Below are positions 10,101-19,945 of a stretch of DNA of 38,325 bases, piece after piece. Numbering within the stretch: the stretch's first letter is position 1; every line of letters starts with the position of its first letter. This DNA is from Tricholomella constricta (lineage: Eukaryota; Basidiomycota; Agaricomycetes; Agaricales; Lyophyllaceae), in the NCBI GenBank assembly GCA_013368375.1, contig JAACJP010000156.1:1-38325 (forward strand), read 5' to 3'. The notes beneath the pieces are model-generated. The model was not told the origin of the DNA, made no database searches, and saw only the letters and a program-made list of their open reading frames with translations. Both the position numbers and the translations under genes were made by a program.

Positions 10101-10206
10101 TCGGTCTCGGTTGTAGGTCCTTGTGGGTGTTTTTGAGGATCTCGGAGATCGAAAGAGAAAAAACTTAGGTTGTTTGTTCCTCCTCCATCTTCTCTTCGTC
10201 CTGCTC

Positions 10207-12187
10207 ATGTCGTCCTTCAATCTCGATATCGCGGCCCCCGCCTCTGTTGACCCTAGCACGATTTTGCGCGATTCCGAGTTGGCGCAGCTGTCCGTCGAAG
10301 ATCGGGCGCGTGTGGCGTTCCTTGGCGTACCCCGACCCGTTTCCCCGACGTCCTCTCTTCCTGGGATCGTCACACTTGTCGATGGGAGTGTCGGGGCGGT
10401 CCCCGAATCTTCTCCCGCACCTCCCTCAATTCCCGATCATCGGCTGGTCATCCGTCTGCCGGTTCGATCTCGACAGATCCGGCGTCCTCGTTCCTCCACT
10501 CCAGAGGTTGAGTTCGAACCGGCCAGCGATCCTGTGTCACGTCCGGCGGCGACTTCGTTGTCCTGGGGGTCCCTTTTGACGGATGAGCTGTTGGCGGAGA
10601 TCCTGCGTACCGCTGTGCGGGTTCCCCCTTCCTTGGCGTGGTGTGAGACGCATGCACCGGTAAGTGTTGCCCTTTTTCTGCGATCGATTGTTGATTCCAT
10701 TTTGGGGTCTTCGTTAGTGTGATCGTTGTCGGGAGCGTCGGCTGTCCTGTCGATTTCAGGAGGTCCGTCTTCGCGGGACCCTGCCCTGTGTCGACTGCCG
10801 TGCGGCGCACTCCCTGTGTTCGCTTTCGTTGGAGCATGGCCTAGAAGTGGCCGCTAGGCAGTTGGGGATTCCCTTGGCGTGGTTGCGCTCTCGTGCGGAA
10901 GGCTTTGCTTTCTCTCGCACTGGCGTTGCGATGTCCTTTACCAGTATCCGTCGCGCCTTGCGTTTACCGCTCCCCCCTCCTCTTCCTGTTGTTTCCACAT
11001 CCCCTGAAGGGTCCGGTGTTGTTCCTCCTCCTCGTGCTCCCCCGCCTCGCGCCTTTTTTCGCGGTACGCGAGGCCAGGGTCGAAAGTCTGTGCCTGTTGG
11101 CCGTAGGGGTGCGCGCTTGTCCGTTCAGGAGGTGCGCTCTTCGCCTATCCCTGGCCCTTCTCCCTCCTCCTCCCGCAATAGTTCGGTTTCGCTTGTCCCC
11201 GTTCGTCGTTCTGGGCCCATTGTGCGCACCGAGTCTCCGGATTCCCCCATCGCCGGCCCTTCGGAGCCTCTCTTTTTAAAAGGGTCATCCTCCTCAGGCT
11301 CTTCTTCACCGGTTTTGCCCTCTTCCCCCCCCGCCATGTTGATTTCGACCCCCCCTGCTGCTCCGGTTCCCTCCCCTCCCTCGTCTGAGGAGTACCTCCG
11401 TCTTCAACGTCTCTATGACCAGGAGGTCGCGCGCGCGCAGGCCCTCTCTGTTCAAGTCGAGCTTCTCCGGGTCGAGGGTCAACGTGCCAAGTCCCATCTT
11501 CGTGGCGTATTGGCCGACTTCACCGATGAACGTGAGCGTTTCCTTCATCTGCAGGCGCAGACTTCGGAGGTCGTAGACGTCGATCGTGACGCGGAGGTTG
11601 AGGATCTTCGGATGGAGGTGTCGGTTCTTCAGGATGAGGTTGCTGGTTTGCAGGGGCACGTTGTCCACCTTCAGGAGGTTAGGGATCATTGGCGTGGTCA
11701 CGCCTTGGACCTCCGTACTCGCGTTGACGGTGAGTTTCGATTCCCTTCATTTTCTCCTTCTTGTTTCTAAGACTTTTTCGTAGCCCTCGACCTTGCGCGT
11801 ACCGCCTTCGCGTCCGATATGTATATCGCGGATGGTGCTTTGCGTCGCGCCCTCGTCGAGTTGGAGGCGTCGCCAGTCCGAAGTATCATCGATGGCGCCC
11901 ACAAGATTCTTGAGCGGCACTCGCTCTTGGAGCTGTTCCGCCCCCCCGTCGATCCCGAGTCGCCGTTCCCCGCGTTCGAGCATTTCCTTGCTCTTCATCG
12001 CCCTTCTCTTACTCGCGAAGGTGCCTTGGCGGAGTTTGTATCTCAGTCTCAGTTGATCGCCGACGACGAGCAGGACATTGCGTCGATGCGTCCCCTGGAG
12101 ATAGGGTTGGTTGAGGAGGTGGGGGGTGATCGTGAGGGCGGTTCTTCTTCCAGTGCGGGTCCCTCTAAGCGTCGTCGCATCGAGTAG
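10207..12187 (+). CDS. Three-exon Zn2Cys6/coiled-coil protein gene, antisense inside element 2
   Basis: Exons 10207-10659, 10718-11729 and 11784-12187 join in frame to a 622-residue protein. Intron 1 (58 nt) has GTAAGT...TTAG; intron 2 (54 nt) has GTGAGT, a CTAAG branch-like site and TAG. Splicing at intron 1 places a complete fungal Zn2Cys6 spacing directly after residue 151: C152-X2-C155-X6-C162-X12-C175-X2-C178-X6-C185, with basic residues between the second and third Cys. A Ser/Pro-rich linker follows (about 230-370), then a heptad-like coiled coil (about 375-488), a C-terminal domain and a final basic KRRR motif resembling a nuclear localisation signal. Such clusters bind DNA as dimers, and the coiled coil fits that. 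The gene lies convergent to pol, between the pol stop and the polypurine tract. The ATG at 10207 was preferred because it opens a hydrophilic N-terminus; an upstream in-frame ATG exists at 10123. The Zn cluster is seen; DNA binding and target are inferred. I do not know a named family for it. Confidence 0.82.
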
Positions 12188-12405
12188 TCGGTCCCTTCTG
12201 CAGCGTCTTGGCCTGCGTTTATTTTTTGCTGAATATTTACAGTCCGGAGTTCGTTCGTTTGTTTTTCTTTTTTTTTTTTGATATTTTTTCTTTGTGTGAT
12301 ATTGTTGCGCTGGTGGTTGAATACGTATAGTAGAGTTTAGTCTTGGGAAAATTTGCATAATTTTCGTGATGTGTTGGTGTGCGTGAGTGTTCGTCGAGTG
12401 TCTTT
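12188..12405. other. Intergenic gap between two convergent stop codons in element 2
   Basis: A T-rich stretch (12240-12300) follows the stop of the plus-strand gene and would serve as its 3' UTR. The pol stop on the other strand is at 12408-12406. No further frame is seen. Confidence 0.5.
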
Positions 12406-15400
12406 TTAAATTGTGGGGTCCCGTGGTTTTCTTGGGAATAGTCGGTGGAATTTAAGGGCCATGTCCTTTGCTCCTTCTATATTTTCCGCTGGTTCCCAGG
12501 TATCGTCTTCGGGGCCGTACCCTTCCCATCGTACCAAGTAGAGGACGTGTTTCCCTCGTGTTCGGGAATCCAGGATCTGTCCCACTTCGTAGTGTTCTTC
12601 GCCCTCGACTTCGATCGTCTGCGGAGGTGGTTTTGATCGTCCGGGGAAATTCTCGTGCTCGTGCTTCTCGAGCAACTTGACGTGGAAGACATTGTGAATC
12701 CCTTTCAGTGTCGGAGGTAGTTCCAGTCGATACGCGTGGCTGGAGATCTTCTGCAGGATTTTGAAGGGGCCCAGTCTCCGGTGGTCCAGCTTTTTGGAGG
12801 GGCGTTTCGTTTTGATGTTCCGGCAGTCGAGCCATACTTCCGTTCCTACGGCCCAGTCTGGTGTAGGGTCCCGTTTCTTATCTGCAAATCGTTTGTAAGC
12901 TTCATTTGCGATCTCTATTTCTTTGCGGAGGTAGTCCTGGAGGGTCCGGAGGTCTACGGCTACCTCCTGGGCTTCTTTCGCCGGTATATCTTTTATAGAG
13001 ATTGTCAAGCGGGGGTGATAACCCTTGTTCGCAAAGAAAGGGGAAACTCCCGTGGTCGAATGGGTCGTATTGTTATACGTGAATTCCGCCAGAGGGAGCT
13101 GTGTTCGCCAGTTGGTCTGGAGATAGTTCACGTACATCCGGAGGTATTGTTCCAGTGTCTGATTTACTCGTTCCGTCTGGCCGTCGGTCTCCGGGTGATA
13201 CGCGGTCGAAAGGTTCGATTTGATGTCCAGGGCTTTACATAGCGAGCTCCAGAAACGGGAGACGAAGAGGGTGCCTCTGTCGGAGATGATGTCATCGGGC
13301 AGTCCGTGCTTGGAGAAGACATGTTCCAAGAATAGCTGAGCAAGTTCCTTTGCTGTGTCCGTTGTGTGACAGGGTATGAAGATGCCTTGCTTGGTGAGGC
13401 GGCATACTACGACCAGTATGGCGTCGTACCCATCCGATTCCGGTAATTCTACGATGTGGTCCATGGATATGGAGGCCCACGCCCTTCGCCCAATCTGGAG
13501 TGGTTTCAATAATCCGTATGGGCTATGGCGTGGGACCTTCGCTCTTTTACAGGTATGACAGCTTCGGACGTATCGAGTGACCTCCTTCCGTAATCCGGGC
13601 CAGAAATAAGTCCTCATGATGAGTTGTGTGGTCTTTCTGATCCCTGCATGTCCGCGCAGTTTGTGATCGTGGTGTTGCTGTAGGATGTCGAGTCGTAATC
13701 TGGAATGGTCTGGTACATAGATTCTTCCGTCGCGAAGGAGTAGTTTGTGATCATCGGATAGGGAGAATGCGGAGGTCTCTTCTCCGGGTTTGGGTGCATG
13801 CCTTTCGAAGAAATCGTCTCGGGGTGTGTTCCGGACATTGTTTAGTAGGAGCTCCTCGTTCAGTATTAGGGCCGCGTTCAATCGTTCGGGGGGTATGATG
13901 ATGCGGTTGTTGAAGGAGTTGTGATCCTGCTCGAAACCCTTCTTTGGATACACGTCCGCTCTTCGCGTAAGGGCATCTGGCTTCGCTCCCAGTCTTCCGG
14001 GTCGATAGTTTATCTGGAAGTCGAAGTTCGCCAGGCATTCCGACCATCGTGCTTGTCTGCGACTGAGTTGTTTGGTCGTGGAGAAGTACTGTAGGTTGTT
14101 GTGGTCGGAGTACACTTGAATGCGGTGGGGAGATCCCTCTAGGTAGGCCCTCCATTGTTTAAACGCTTCCACGATTGCTAGGAGCTCCTTGTCATAGATG
14201 TCGTAGTTGAGCTCCGCGTCTATCATAGTTCTCGCGTAGAAGGCGACCGGACGTAAGTCTTGTGATGTCTCGTCAAATTGGGAGATGATCCCCGCTATGG
14301 CGAAGTCGGAGGCATCGCACTCTAGTATCACCGGTAGTTGAGGATCGAAGTGTCGTAGGATGGGTGCGGAGGAGAATGCTTTCTTCAATAGCTCGAAGAC
14401 TCCTTCGCATTCGGAATCCCATTTCCAGATTGTGTCCTTTTGCGTGAGTTTATTTAACCTCTTCGTTATGCCCGAGTAATTGTCGATAAACCGCCGATAG
14501 AAGTTTGCAAAGCCTAGGAAAGATTGGAGTTCCTTGACCTTCGTCGGTCTAGGCCACTTCCGGATCGCGTCGACTTTTCCTGGATCCATCTTTACTCCGC
14601 CGGGGGATACGATGACGCCTAGGTATTCGATCTCCGTAGTGTGAAACGTGCATTTCTCCGGTTTCGCATGAAGGTTGTGTTTCCGGAGCCTCTCGAGGAC
14701 CTTCCGAACGTGTCCGTGATGTTCCTCTAAGGTCTCCGAGAAAACCAGAATGTCGTCGAGGTAGATCACTACGAACACGTCGTTCATGTCGTGGAAGATG
14801 TCGTTCATGAAGTGTTGGAATGTCGCGGGTGAGTTTGTCATGCCGAAAGGCATTACCAGGTATTCGAAAAGTCCATAACGAGTGCGGAAGGCTGTCTTCC
14901 ATTCGTGTCCCGGAGCTATGCGGACGTTGTTGTAGCCCACTCGGAGGTCGATCTTCGAGTATACTTTCGCTTTTTGAAGTCGGTCTATGAGGTCTCCGAT
15001 CAGAGGTAGAGGGTAACGGTTCTTCTTGGTGATCCGATCTAATCCTCTATAGTCCACGCATAGCCGGAGTGATCCGTCCTTCTTCTTTGCGAACAGTACC
15101 GGAGCTCCCGCTGACGAACTCGAAGGTCGGATGAACCCTTTTCCGAGCATCTCGTCGATGTAATCCTTCAATGCTTTCAACTCCAGTTCGGACATGTTGT
15201 ATATCTTTCCGAAGGGAGGGGTAGTGTTTTCGTCGAGTTCCACTGTGTGATCGTAGGGTCGGTGTGGGGGGATGGTTTTCGCTTCGCCCGCTGAGAATAC
15301 GTCTTCGAAGTCCCTGTACTCCGGAGGTACGACTTCCTCGAAGATTTCCCTTTCTGTCTTTGGTTGCTTGGGTTCATCGTCGGAGGTGTTATTGGCATGG

Positions 15401-16587
15401 AGGTGTTCTTCCTTTTCGGTGGGGGAGATGTGTAGTTGGAACGCTGTGGCTCCGTCCCTGATGAGGTTCGCGAATGGCGCCGCTCCGATCAGGCGGATGT
15501 TTTGTGTTTCGACATCCTCTTCTCCCTCTCCCGTTTCGTCTTCGGCCTCCGTTTCCGGGTTGGTTTCCTCTTCTTCCTGTGTTTCTGTCGTTGGGGACGT
15601 TGCGGATTTCCGTTTGGGGTGGGGTTTGAATTTGGACCTCGGAACGTTTGGAGGGAAGTAGTTCGGTGGGGGTGGTTTTCGGGTGCGTTTCCGTCCCGTT
15701 ATCTCCTCTGGTGACTCGGTTGTCGGTGTTGGTACTTCCTCTTGGGGTTCGTTGGTGTTTGGGCGAGTGTCTTCCTCCTTCATGTTATCGCTGGAGGTGT
15801 CGTTCTGATCGTTGTCGTCGTCCAGGAGGTCCCTGAGGAGGGGTTGTTTTTCCGAAAGGGGGTTGGCTGGTTTCGGAGCTTCGACGTCTTCCTCCTCCTC
15901 AAGGGTCACGGTTCTCCATTGCGTCTTCTGGGAAAGCGATATCGCGGCTAGTCCTGCCCCTTGTTCCATGGTCATGGACATTTCCCGCCAGTCGATGTCC
16001 GGATTTGCTTCCCGTAACCAAGGTAATCCGAGCACTAGTGGCGTGGCCGGGTGTAACTGTGTTATGAGGAGGTCGACCTTATACTCTAGTCCGTTCTCAA
16101 GTTTGATTGTTTCGGGACTATGGTGTGAAATGGCTCCACCTCCGCTGGGGTTTCCGTCGAACAGTTGTAGGGTCATGGGGCTGGCGAGAGGTTCCGGTTT
16201 CGTACACGAGGATTGTGCTATGAAATTTCCCGCCGCTCCACTATCGATAAGTGCCCGTAGTCGCGTTGAGGATCCTTCTAACTGTACTTCGATCGTGAAG
16301 GAGCGAGCTGACCGCGAGGGTAAGCGTTGATCTCCTGTGCCTGTTGTCGTTGGGACGACTTCCTTTTTCCTTCGGAGGTCCGGTAGTGATCCTTCAATTT
16401 TGCCGTTTGACCCCCTTCGTAGCGTGATGCAGAGGTCTTTCCAGTTTATTCGGGGGTTGACCTCCTTCAACCATGATAGTCCCAACACTATCGCAGCTGT
16501 CTCGTGGAGTTTCGTAAGGAGGAACCTTATCCTCTGCGTGGTGCCGTCACTAGTCATTGGCGGGGTGGATAACGACCCGTTATCCAT
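12406..16587 (-). CDS. pol: pol polyprotein of element 2 with chromodomain (1393 residues)
   Basis: One uninterrupted frame. Residues 20-57 carry a protease tail motif (LGLSWLKE, 35-42). A full protease follows with DSGA at 115-118 and LGLPWLRE at 186-193. An acidic Glu/Asp/Pro/Thr linker (about 225-420) comes next. Reverse transcriptase (about 455-660) has YLDD at 609-612. RNase H (about 750-875) has D758, E801, D827 and D871. Integrase has a zinc finger H975, H980, C1010, C1013 and catalytic D1043, D1103, E1139 (exact D,D-35-E). A chromodomain at about 1331-1385 includes YLVRWEGYGPEDDTWEP. All key residues are present, so enzyme domains look intact. The first ~13 residues, including the ATG, come from flanking repeat A, so this start is an accident of the breakpoint. 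The authentic start with gag is lost. Confidence 0.95.
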   Translation of the reverse strand: MDNGSLSTPPMTSDGTTQRIRFLLTKLHETAAIVLGLSWLKEVNPRINWKDLCITLRRGSNGKIEGSLPDLRRKKEVVPTTTGTGDQRLPSRSARSFTIEVQLEGSSTRLRALIDSGAAGNFIAQSSCTKPEPLASPMTLQLFDGNPSGGGAISHHSPETIKLENGLEYKVDLLITQLHPATPLVLGLPWLREANPDIDWREMSMTMEQGAGLAAISLSQKTQWRTVTLEEEEDVEAPKPANPLSEKQPLLRDLLDDDNDQNDTSSDNMKEEDTRPNTNEPQEEVPTPTTESPEEITGRKRTRKPPPPNYFPPNVPRSKFKPHPKRKSATSPTTETQEEEETNPETEAEDETGEGEEDVETQNIRLIGAAPFANLIRDGATAFQLHISPTEKEEHLHANNTSDDEPKQPKTEREIFEEVVPPEYRDFEDVFSAGEAKTIPPHRPYDHTVELDENTTPPFGKIYNMSELELKALKDYIDEMLGKGFIRPSSSSAGAPVLFAKKKDGSLRLCVDYRGLDRITKKNRYPLPLIGDLIDRLQKAKVYSKIDLRVGYNNVRIAPGHEWKTAFRTRYGLFEYLVMPFGMTNSPATFQHFMNDIFHDMNDVFVVIYLDDILVFSETLEEHHGHVRKVLERLRKHNLHAKPEKCTFHTTEIEYLGVIVSPGGVKMDPGKVDAIRKWPRPTKVKELQSFLGFANFYRRFIDNYSGITKRLNKLTQKDTIWKWDSECEGVFELLKKAFSSAPILRHFDPQLPVILECDASDFAIAGIISQFDETSQDLRPVAFYARTMIDAELNYDIYDKELLAIVEAFKQWRAYLEGSPHRIQVYSDHNNLQYFSTTKQLSRRQARWSECLANFDFQINYRPGRLGAKPDALTRRADVYPKKGFEQDHNSFNNRIIIPPERLNAALILNEELLLNNVRNTPRDDFFERHAPKPGEETSAFSLSDDHKLLLRDGRIYVPDHSRLRLDILQQHHDHKLRGHAGIRKTTQLIMRTYFWPGLRKEVTRYVRSCHTCKRAKVPRHSPYGLLKPLQIGRRAWASISMDHIVELPESDGYDAILVVVCRLTKQGIFIPCHTTDTAKELAQLFLEHVFSKHGLPDDIISDRGTLFVSRFWSSLCKALDIKSNLSTAYHPETDGQTERVNQTLEQYLRMYVNYLQTNWRTQLPLAEFTYNNTTHSTTGVSPFFANKGYHPRLTISIKDIPAKEAQEVAVDLRTLQDYLRKEIEIANEAYKRFADKKRDPTPDWAVGTEVWLDCRNIKTKRPSKKLDHRRLGPFKILQKISSHAYRLELPPTLKGIHNVFHVKLLEKHEHENFPGRSKPPPQTIEVEGEEHYEVGQILDSRTRGKHVLYLVRWEGYGPEDDTWEPAENIEGAKDMALKFHRLFPRKPRDPTI

Positions 16588-17480
16588 TCAGTTTTTGGAC
16601 CCGATTTTTCTCAAGATTGAAACAAGCAATCGGAGTCAAACCAAGAGTAAAATATATACTTTTACATCTCCTCTAGCGCGCGCACTAATCCATTTGACGA
16701 GATATGTATTTTCGGGGGTGCTATGGACCACCGAAAAGAGGGGCAAAAGCGTGGGAAAGTATACTATTGAGTGTCTTCAACGCTTCCACATCCAAGATCT
16801 TGGTATCGGAAGACGTTTGTATATACATTCGATGGCGCGCGCACTTTTTTATAAGAAAATCGGTGAAGAATTGAGTGAGCTAGAGACAATTTTGTGTGGC
16901 GGGTTCGGGTGGGTGGCTGATGTGGCTGTGCCAAAAGTCCGCTCGGGGCGGTTTTCAATTTCTAAAATATTTACTACAACTGCGCCACCCACAGAAATTT
17001 GTGCGCGCGCTGCGCAATTTGGATCTGCCTTCGTCCTGAATTTTCTGGAGGCGGCGCGGCTGAAATGTTGAAACACGTCAGGGATCTTTGTGACCTGGCG
17101 CGCGGGCGCCTCGGCAATTGCCGGCCACCGCCTCCTGCCAATTCTGCCCCACCACCGCACTGTACTTTGCCATTGCAGTCCGCCCCCAAGTACCTCGTCC
17201 TCCCAGTTCCTTCACACGGTTATAATACATGCCCTCGCTGTCTAATCACGAGCTCTGCTGCAAGACATGTAGTGCAATGTAAGTGACTTTCGGAGGTGGA
17301 CAAATGACCACCGAGAGCGGCTTTTCTTTATTTCCTTTCAACTACTACTACTGAGAACTTATCCAATTTGAATAAGTGTTACTCCTGATGACATTCTGTG
17401 CTCAAACAATGTAATTACACTGCTTAAAATGTGGTCTACCAGCTTAATTATTTTCCTGATCTCATTTTCACTTGCACGGC
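16550..17480. repeat. Repeat block A, second half, start (paralogous to 29145-30095)
   Basis: Highly similar to 29145-30095 over its whole length by eye. Near its start is a hairpin, TGGATAACG...CGTTATCCA (about 16574-16594), also present in the other copy. The stretch 16709-17316 has MITE-like ends. No gene is supported; the 244-residue plus frame starting at 16337 is mostly the shadow of pol and reads on into this repeat. Confidence 0.8.
16709..17316. repeat. MITE-like segment with inverted ends, copy A
   Basis: The left end contains TTCGGGGGTGCTATGGACCA followed by CCGAAAAG. The right end contains CTTTCGGAGGTGGACAAATG followed by ACCACCGAG. The reverse complement of one end matches the other with a few mismatches, and each end is itself palindromic. 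About 608 bp, no coding capacity. A second copy is at 29306-29926. Because both copies sit in the same larger duplication, independent movement is not shown. Confidence 0.45.
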
Positions 17481-19640
17481 ACCCTCACTGAGGGTGCCGT
17501 GTACCCTGGACCTTCTTGCATTTCTGTCATATCAGGCATTGAAAAGTGTATGCTGGGGTCCTCGTGTTACTTGTTGAAATGCCCTCCAACGCTCAACTCA
17601 AATATCGAATTTCTTTTTCCATCCACGTCGCGGTAATAGTGCACTTCGTTTATATTCAGATGACTATGATTGTACTGACCAGTAGATATCCATTTCCTAT
17701 GTATCCCTACCCCTCGCCCCTGCCAATTGCCACTGAACCTTCAGATGCACTCAGCTTCCCTCTTGCGATGACTCGAGACGACGCAGCCCTGAGTCCCATG
17801 AGCCTTGGGCCCGTCGTGCGTCGCAGTCACTGCTCAATTTGTTCAATAGTTCTGTGCAATAAACCACAGTTCAATAGCTCGTCTCTACCTAAAGATTCAC
17901 TTACCTCTCGTATTATACAGTCCAGTACAGAATATAGCTCTCCGTTTGCAGCCCTTCCCTCCCCGCCTAGGTCGCCGCAAGTTGTTCGTTCGAGTCTTGA
18001 TAAGCCCACGATTCGATGCAGTGTGCAACGCCAGGGCAGCGCCACTGTCGTCCGTGCACGAAGTCCGCGGTCGCGGTGGTGGAGGTGCCAGCACCGGCTG
18101 GTCTGGCTGCTGCTGCCGCTAGTGAGTGGTGATGGGGTGTAGTGATGGTACCGGTGCTATCCCGGCATACCCCCTGCCTGTCGCCACCTCGTACTGCTTG
18201 AGCACAATGGCGTGCTTGGTGTCCTCGTCCTACACTCCCCAACCCCGATCCTGATGCCCATGCCCATCCCAAGCACCAGCCGTGATCGTCATTCCGCCCT
18301 ATCCCCAGCCCAGCCAACATAGCGATCGCCATCGCCCTCGCTTTCAACCACCCCACCTCATCCCCTCCGCGCCAGTCACCCAAGAGCGCATCCCCGACCC
18401 CCACCGGAGCGCCCTCCCCGCCATCCTGATCCGCCGGCCTGGGGTTGCAGTCGTATCCCACAGCACACTGCCCACCCCGCCGTCCGGCCCCAAACTCGTA
18501 TCCACCTCCTGCCCTTCCCTCCTTTTCCTTTACCGCCCCTCCGTATCTATCGACGATCACACCACCGACGTAGAGACGAGAACTCGGAGGGAGGGGTGCA
18601 GCTGTGGGTAAGGATGAACGGCGAGGAGGCAGAGGATGGTGGCGTGCGCGTGAAATGCTGACGCGAATAGGAAGGCGGGGAACTTGCAGTTGACTTGAGT
18701 TAGGGGGGCGCGAGCTAGTGCTGGTGCTGCTTGTGGTGGTGGGCGATGGCGACATGGGGAGATCGACGGTGGGGCGTGCAGGCGAGCTCCTTGAAGACGC
18801 AGCATAGTTTTTTTGTCGCGTTGGGGAGCAGCAGCGGTGCAAATTGAACACCAATCTGCGATTGATGGCCTTGCCAATCTTGGTGTGCAAGACCAGCCGC
18901 AGCGCAGCAATGCCACCCAGCATGTCCGCCAGCCTCTTTCCTGCAAAGAACAAGCGTAGAATGTAAATCCTCATAAGCAGCCCGTCCCGATTGAAATAAG
19001 ACAACGACCCACCGCATCCAGAGCCAGATGCTAGTACCAGCCCCGCAGCCAACCCGACGCCCCCTCACCCCGATCCTCATTCGCTCATAGTACCCATTGT
19101 CAAACCCATCGTGTAGAGGGCATATTCTGCGTTGTTTGAGGCATAGGCGTGCAGCGACATCTGCTCTTTGGTATGCGCGGCGCAGCAAAATTCTTATTCT
19201 ATTCAAGTCGAAATTCTGTGAGGGATAGGAGGGAATTAGATTTCTGTACGTCGATTATGTCAGAGTCAGACCCACCAAAGGCACAGCGGACGGCGAGGAT
19301 TGCGGCAGCGTCGTTAGAATTTGGTTGAATGAGGGCCGAGTTGCCTGCGTGGCACGTCACAGTGACTGATCGGTGGCTGTACAGCAGGCACCCTCACTGA
19401 GGGTGCCCCCACAACTCGGTTTTTCTTTTTCTTACTTCCTTCCAACCACTATCACCGAACGCGGTAAGTACTTTTTCCATGTGCTCTGTAATATTAATCG
19501 TAACTTTTATCCCCCTAGTCACTCAGTAGTGTTTGAAAGCTCGGTGCCATATGCATCACCTTTTCTGAGGGTTTGGGCTTTCAGGGCGCCCGCACTGAGG
19601 GTGCCCTTTGATCTTTGTGGCAATAGGAGGTTGGCATTGG
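17480..19640. repeat. Repeat block A, remainder, with gene-like relic on minus strand
   Basis: Colinear with about 30095-33300 but more diverged. Isolated palindromes CACCCTCACTGAGGGTG (or a variant) occur near 17479, 19388 and 19589. On the minus strand, frames around 18600-18100 read a Gly/Asp/Trp-containing pattern (CNPRPAD, ALLGDWRGGDEV) that recurs in two other places (about 31340-31000 and 32480-32000), so a once-coding origin is possible. Frames at 19200-18800 (for example LFFAGKRLADMLGGIAAL) also look gene-like, with an intron-like TCACAG acceptor near 19215. I do not recognise the protein. Confidence 0.55.
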
Positions 19641-19744
19641 GTACCGAGTTCCTGTGTGTATCATCGGCATGTGTTGGATCGTTATTCATCTGCTAACCTT
19701 CATCTATGCAGCGGCCTGATGAAGACATCGCACTGGACGTCTCC

Positions 19745-19945
19745 TAGATGGCACGCCGACGACAGCGGCGACGGCTACGCGTTCTGGGTTCGACATCGAC
19801 CATGACGATGAAGTTCCCTCCACCGACAACAAGGCCTATGATGCGCCCAAGCCCATCGTCATCGACGATGGCCCATAATAACGCGACGAGGATCTGGACG
19901 ATCCGTTCTTCGACGGCTCACTTGCCATCTGCCCGCCCCTCAGGC
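19745..19945 (+). pseudogene. Acidic coding relic with in-frame stops
   Basis: One frame reads an Asp-rich segment (DIDHDDEVPSTDNKAYDA, then PIVIDDGP), two adjacent TAA stops, and then continues in the same frame with DEDLDDPFFDGSLAICPP. Such sense-like text around stops suggests an exon of a dead gene. A weaker similarity links 20005-20060 with 24750-24800, a piece reading NTYNNQALQQ or a variant of it. Family unknown. Confidence 0.4.

Larger units (their letters stand above)
9639..16549 (-). mobile_element. Ty3/gypsy chromovirus (element 2), 5'-truncated
   Basis: Sense order on the minus strand: a truncated protease copy, full protease, RT, RNase H, integrase, chromodomain (16549-12406), an antisense gene (10207-12187), polypurine tract (9996-9985) and 3' LTR (9984-9639). 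The gag gene, primer site and 5' LTR are missing. The right breakpoint at about 16545-16550 abuts repeat block A sequence starting CTAGTCATTGG. Compared with the uninterrupted copy at 29097/29145, 47 bp of target are lost and no target-site duplication remains. That points to a deletion after insertion that removed the 5' end. The remaining length is about 6.9 kb. Confidence 0.92.

Noticed and set aside
15272..16330. Several plus-strand frames of 90-170 residues
   Set aside because: Antisense to the acidic linker and protease of element 2 pol, with no motif and no splice logic, unlike the true antisense gene at 10207-12187.
17967..19052. 361-residue minus-strand frame
   Set aside because: It crosses several compositionally different repeat pieces, is not colinear as one frame in the paralogous block, and overlaps long frames in other phases; treated as relic.
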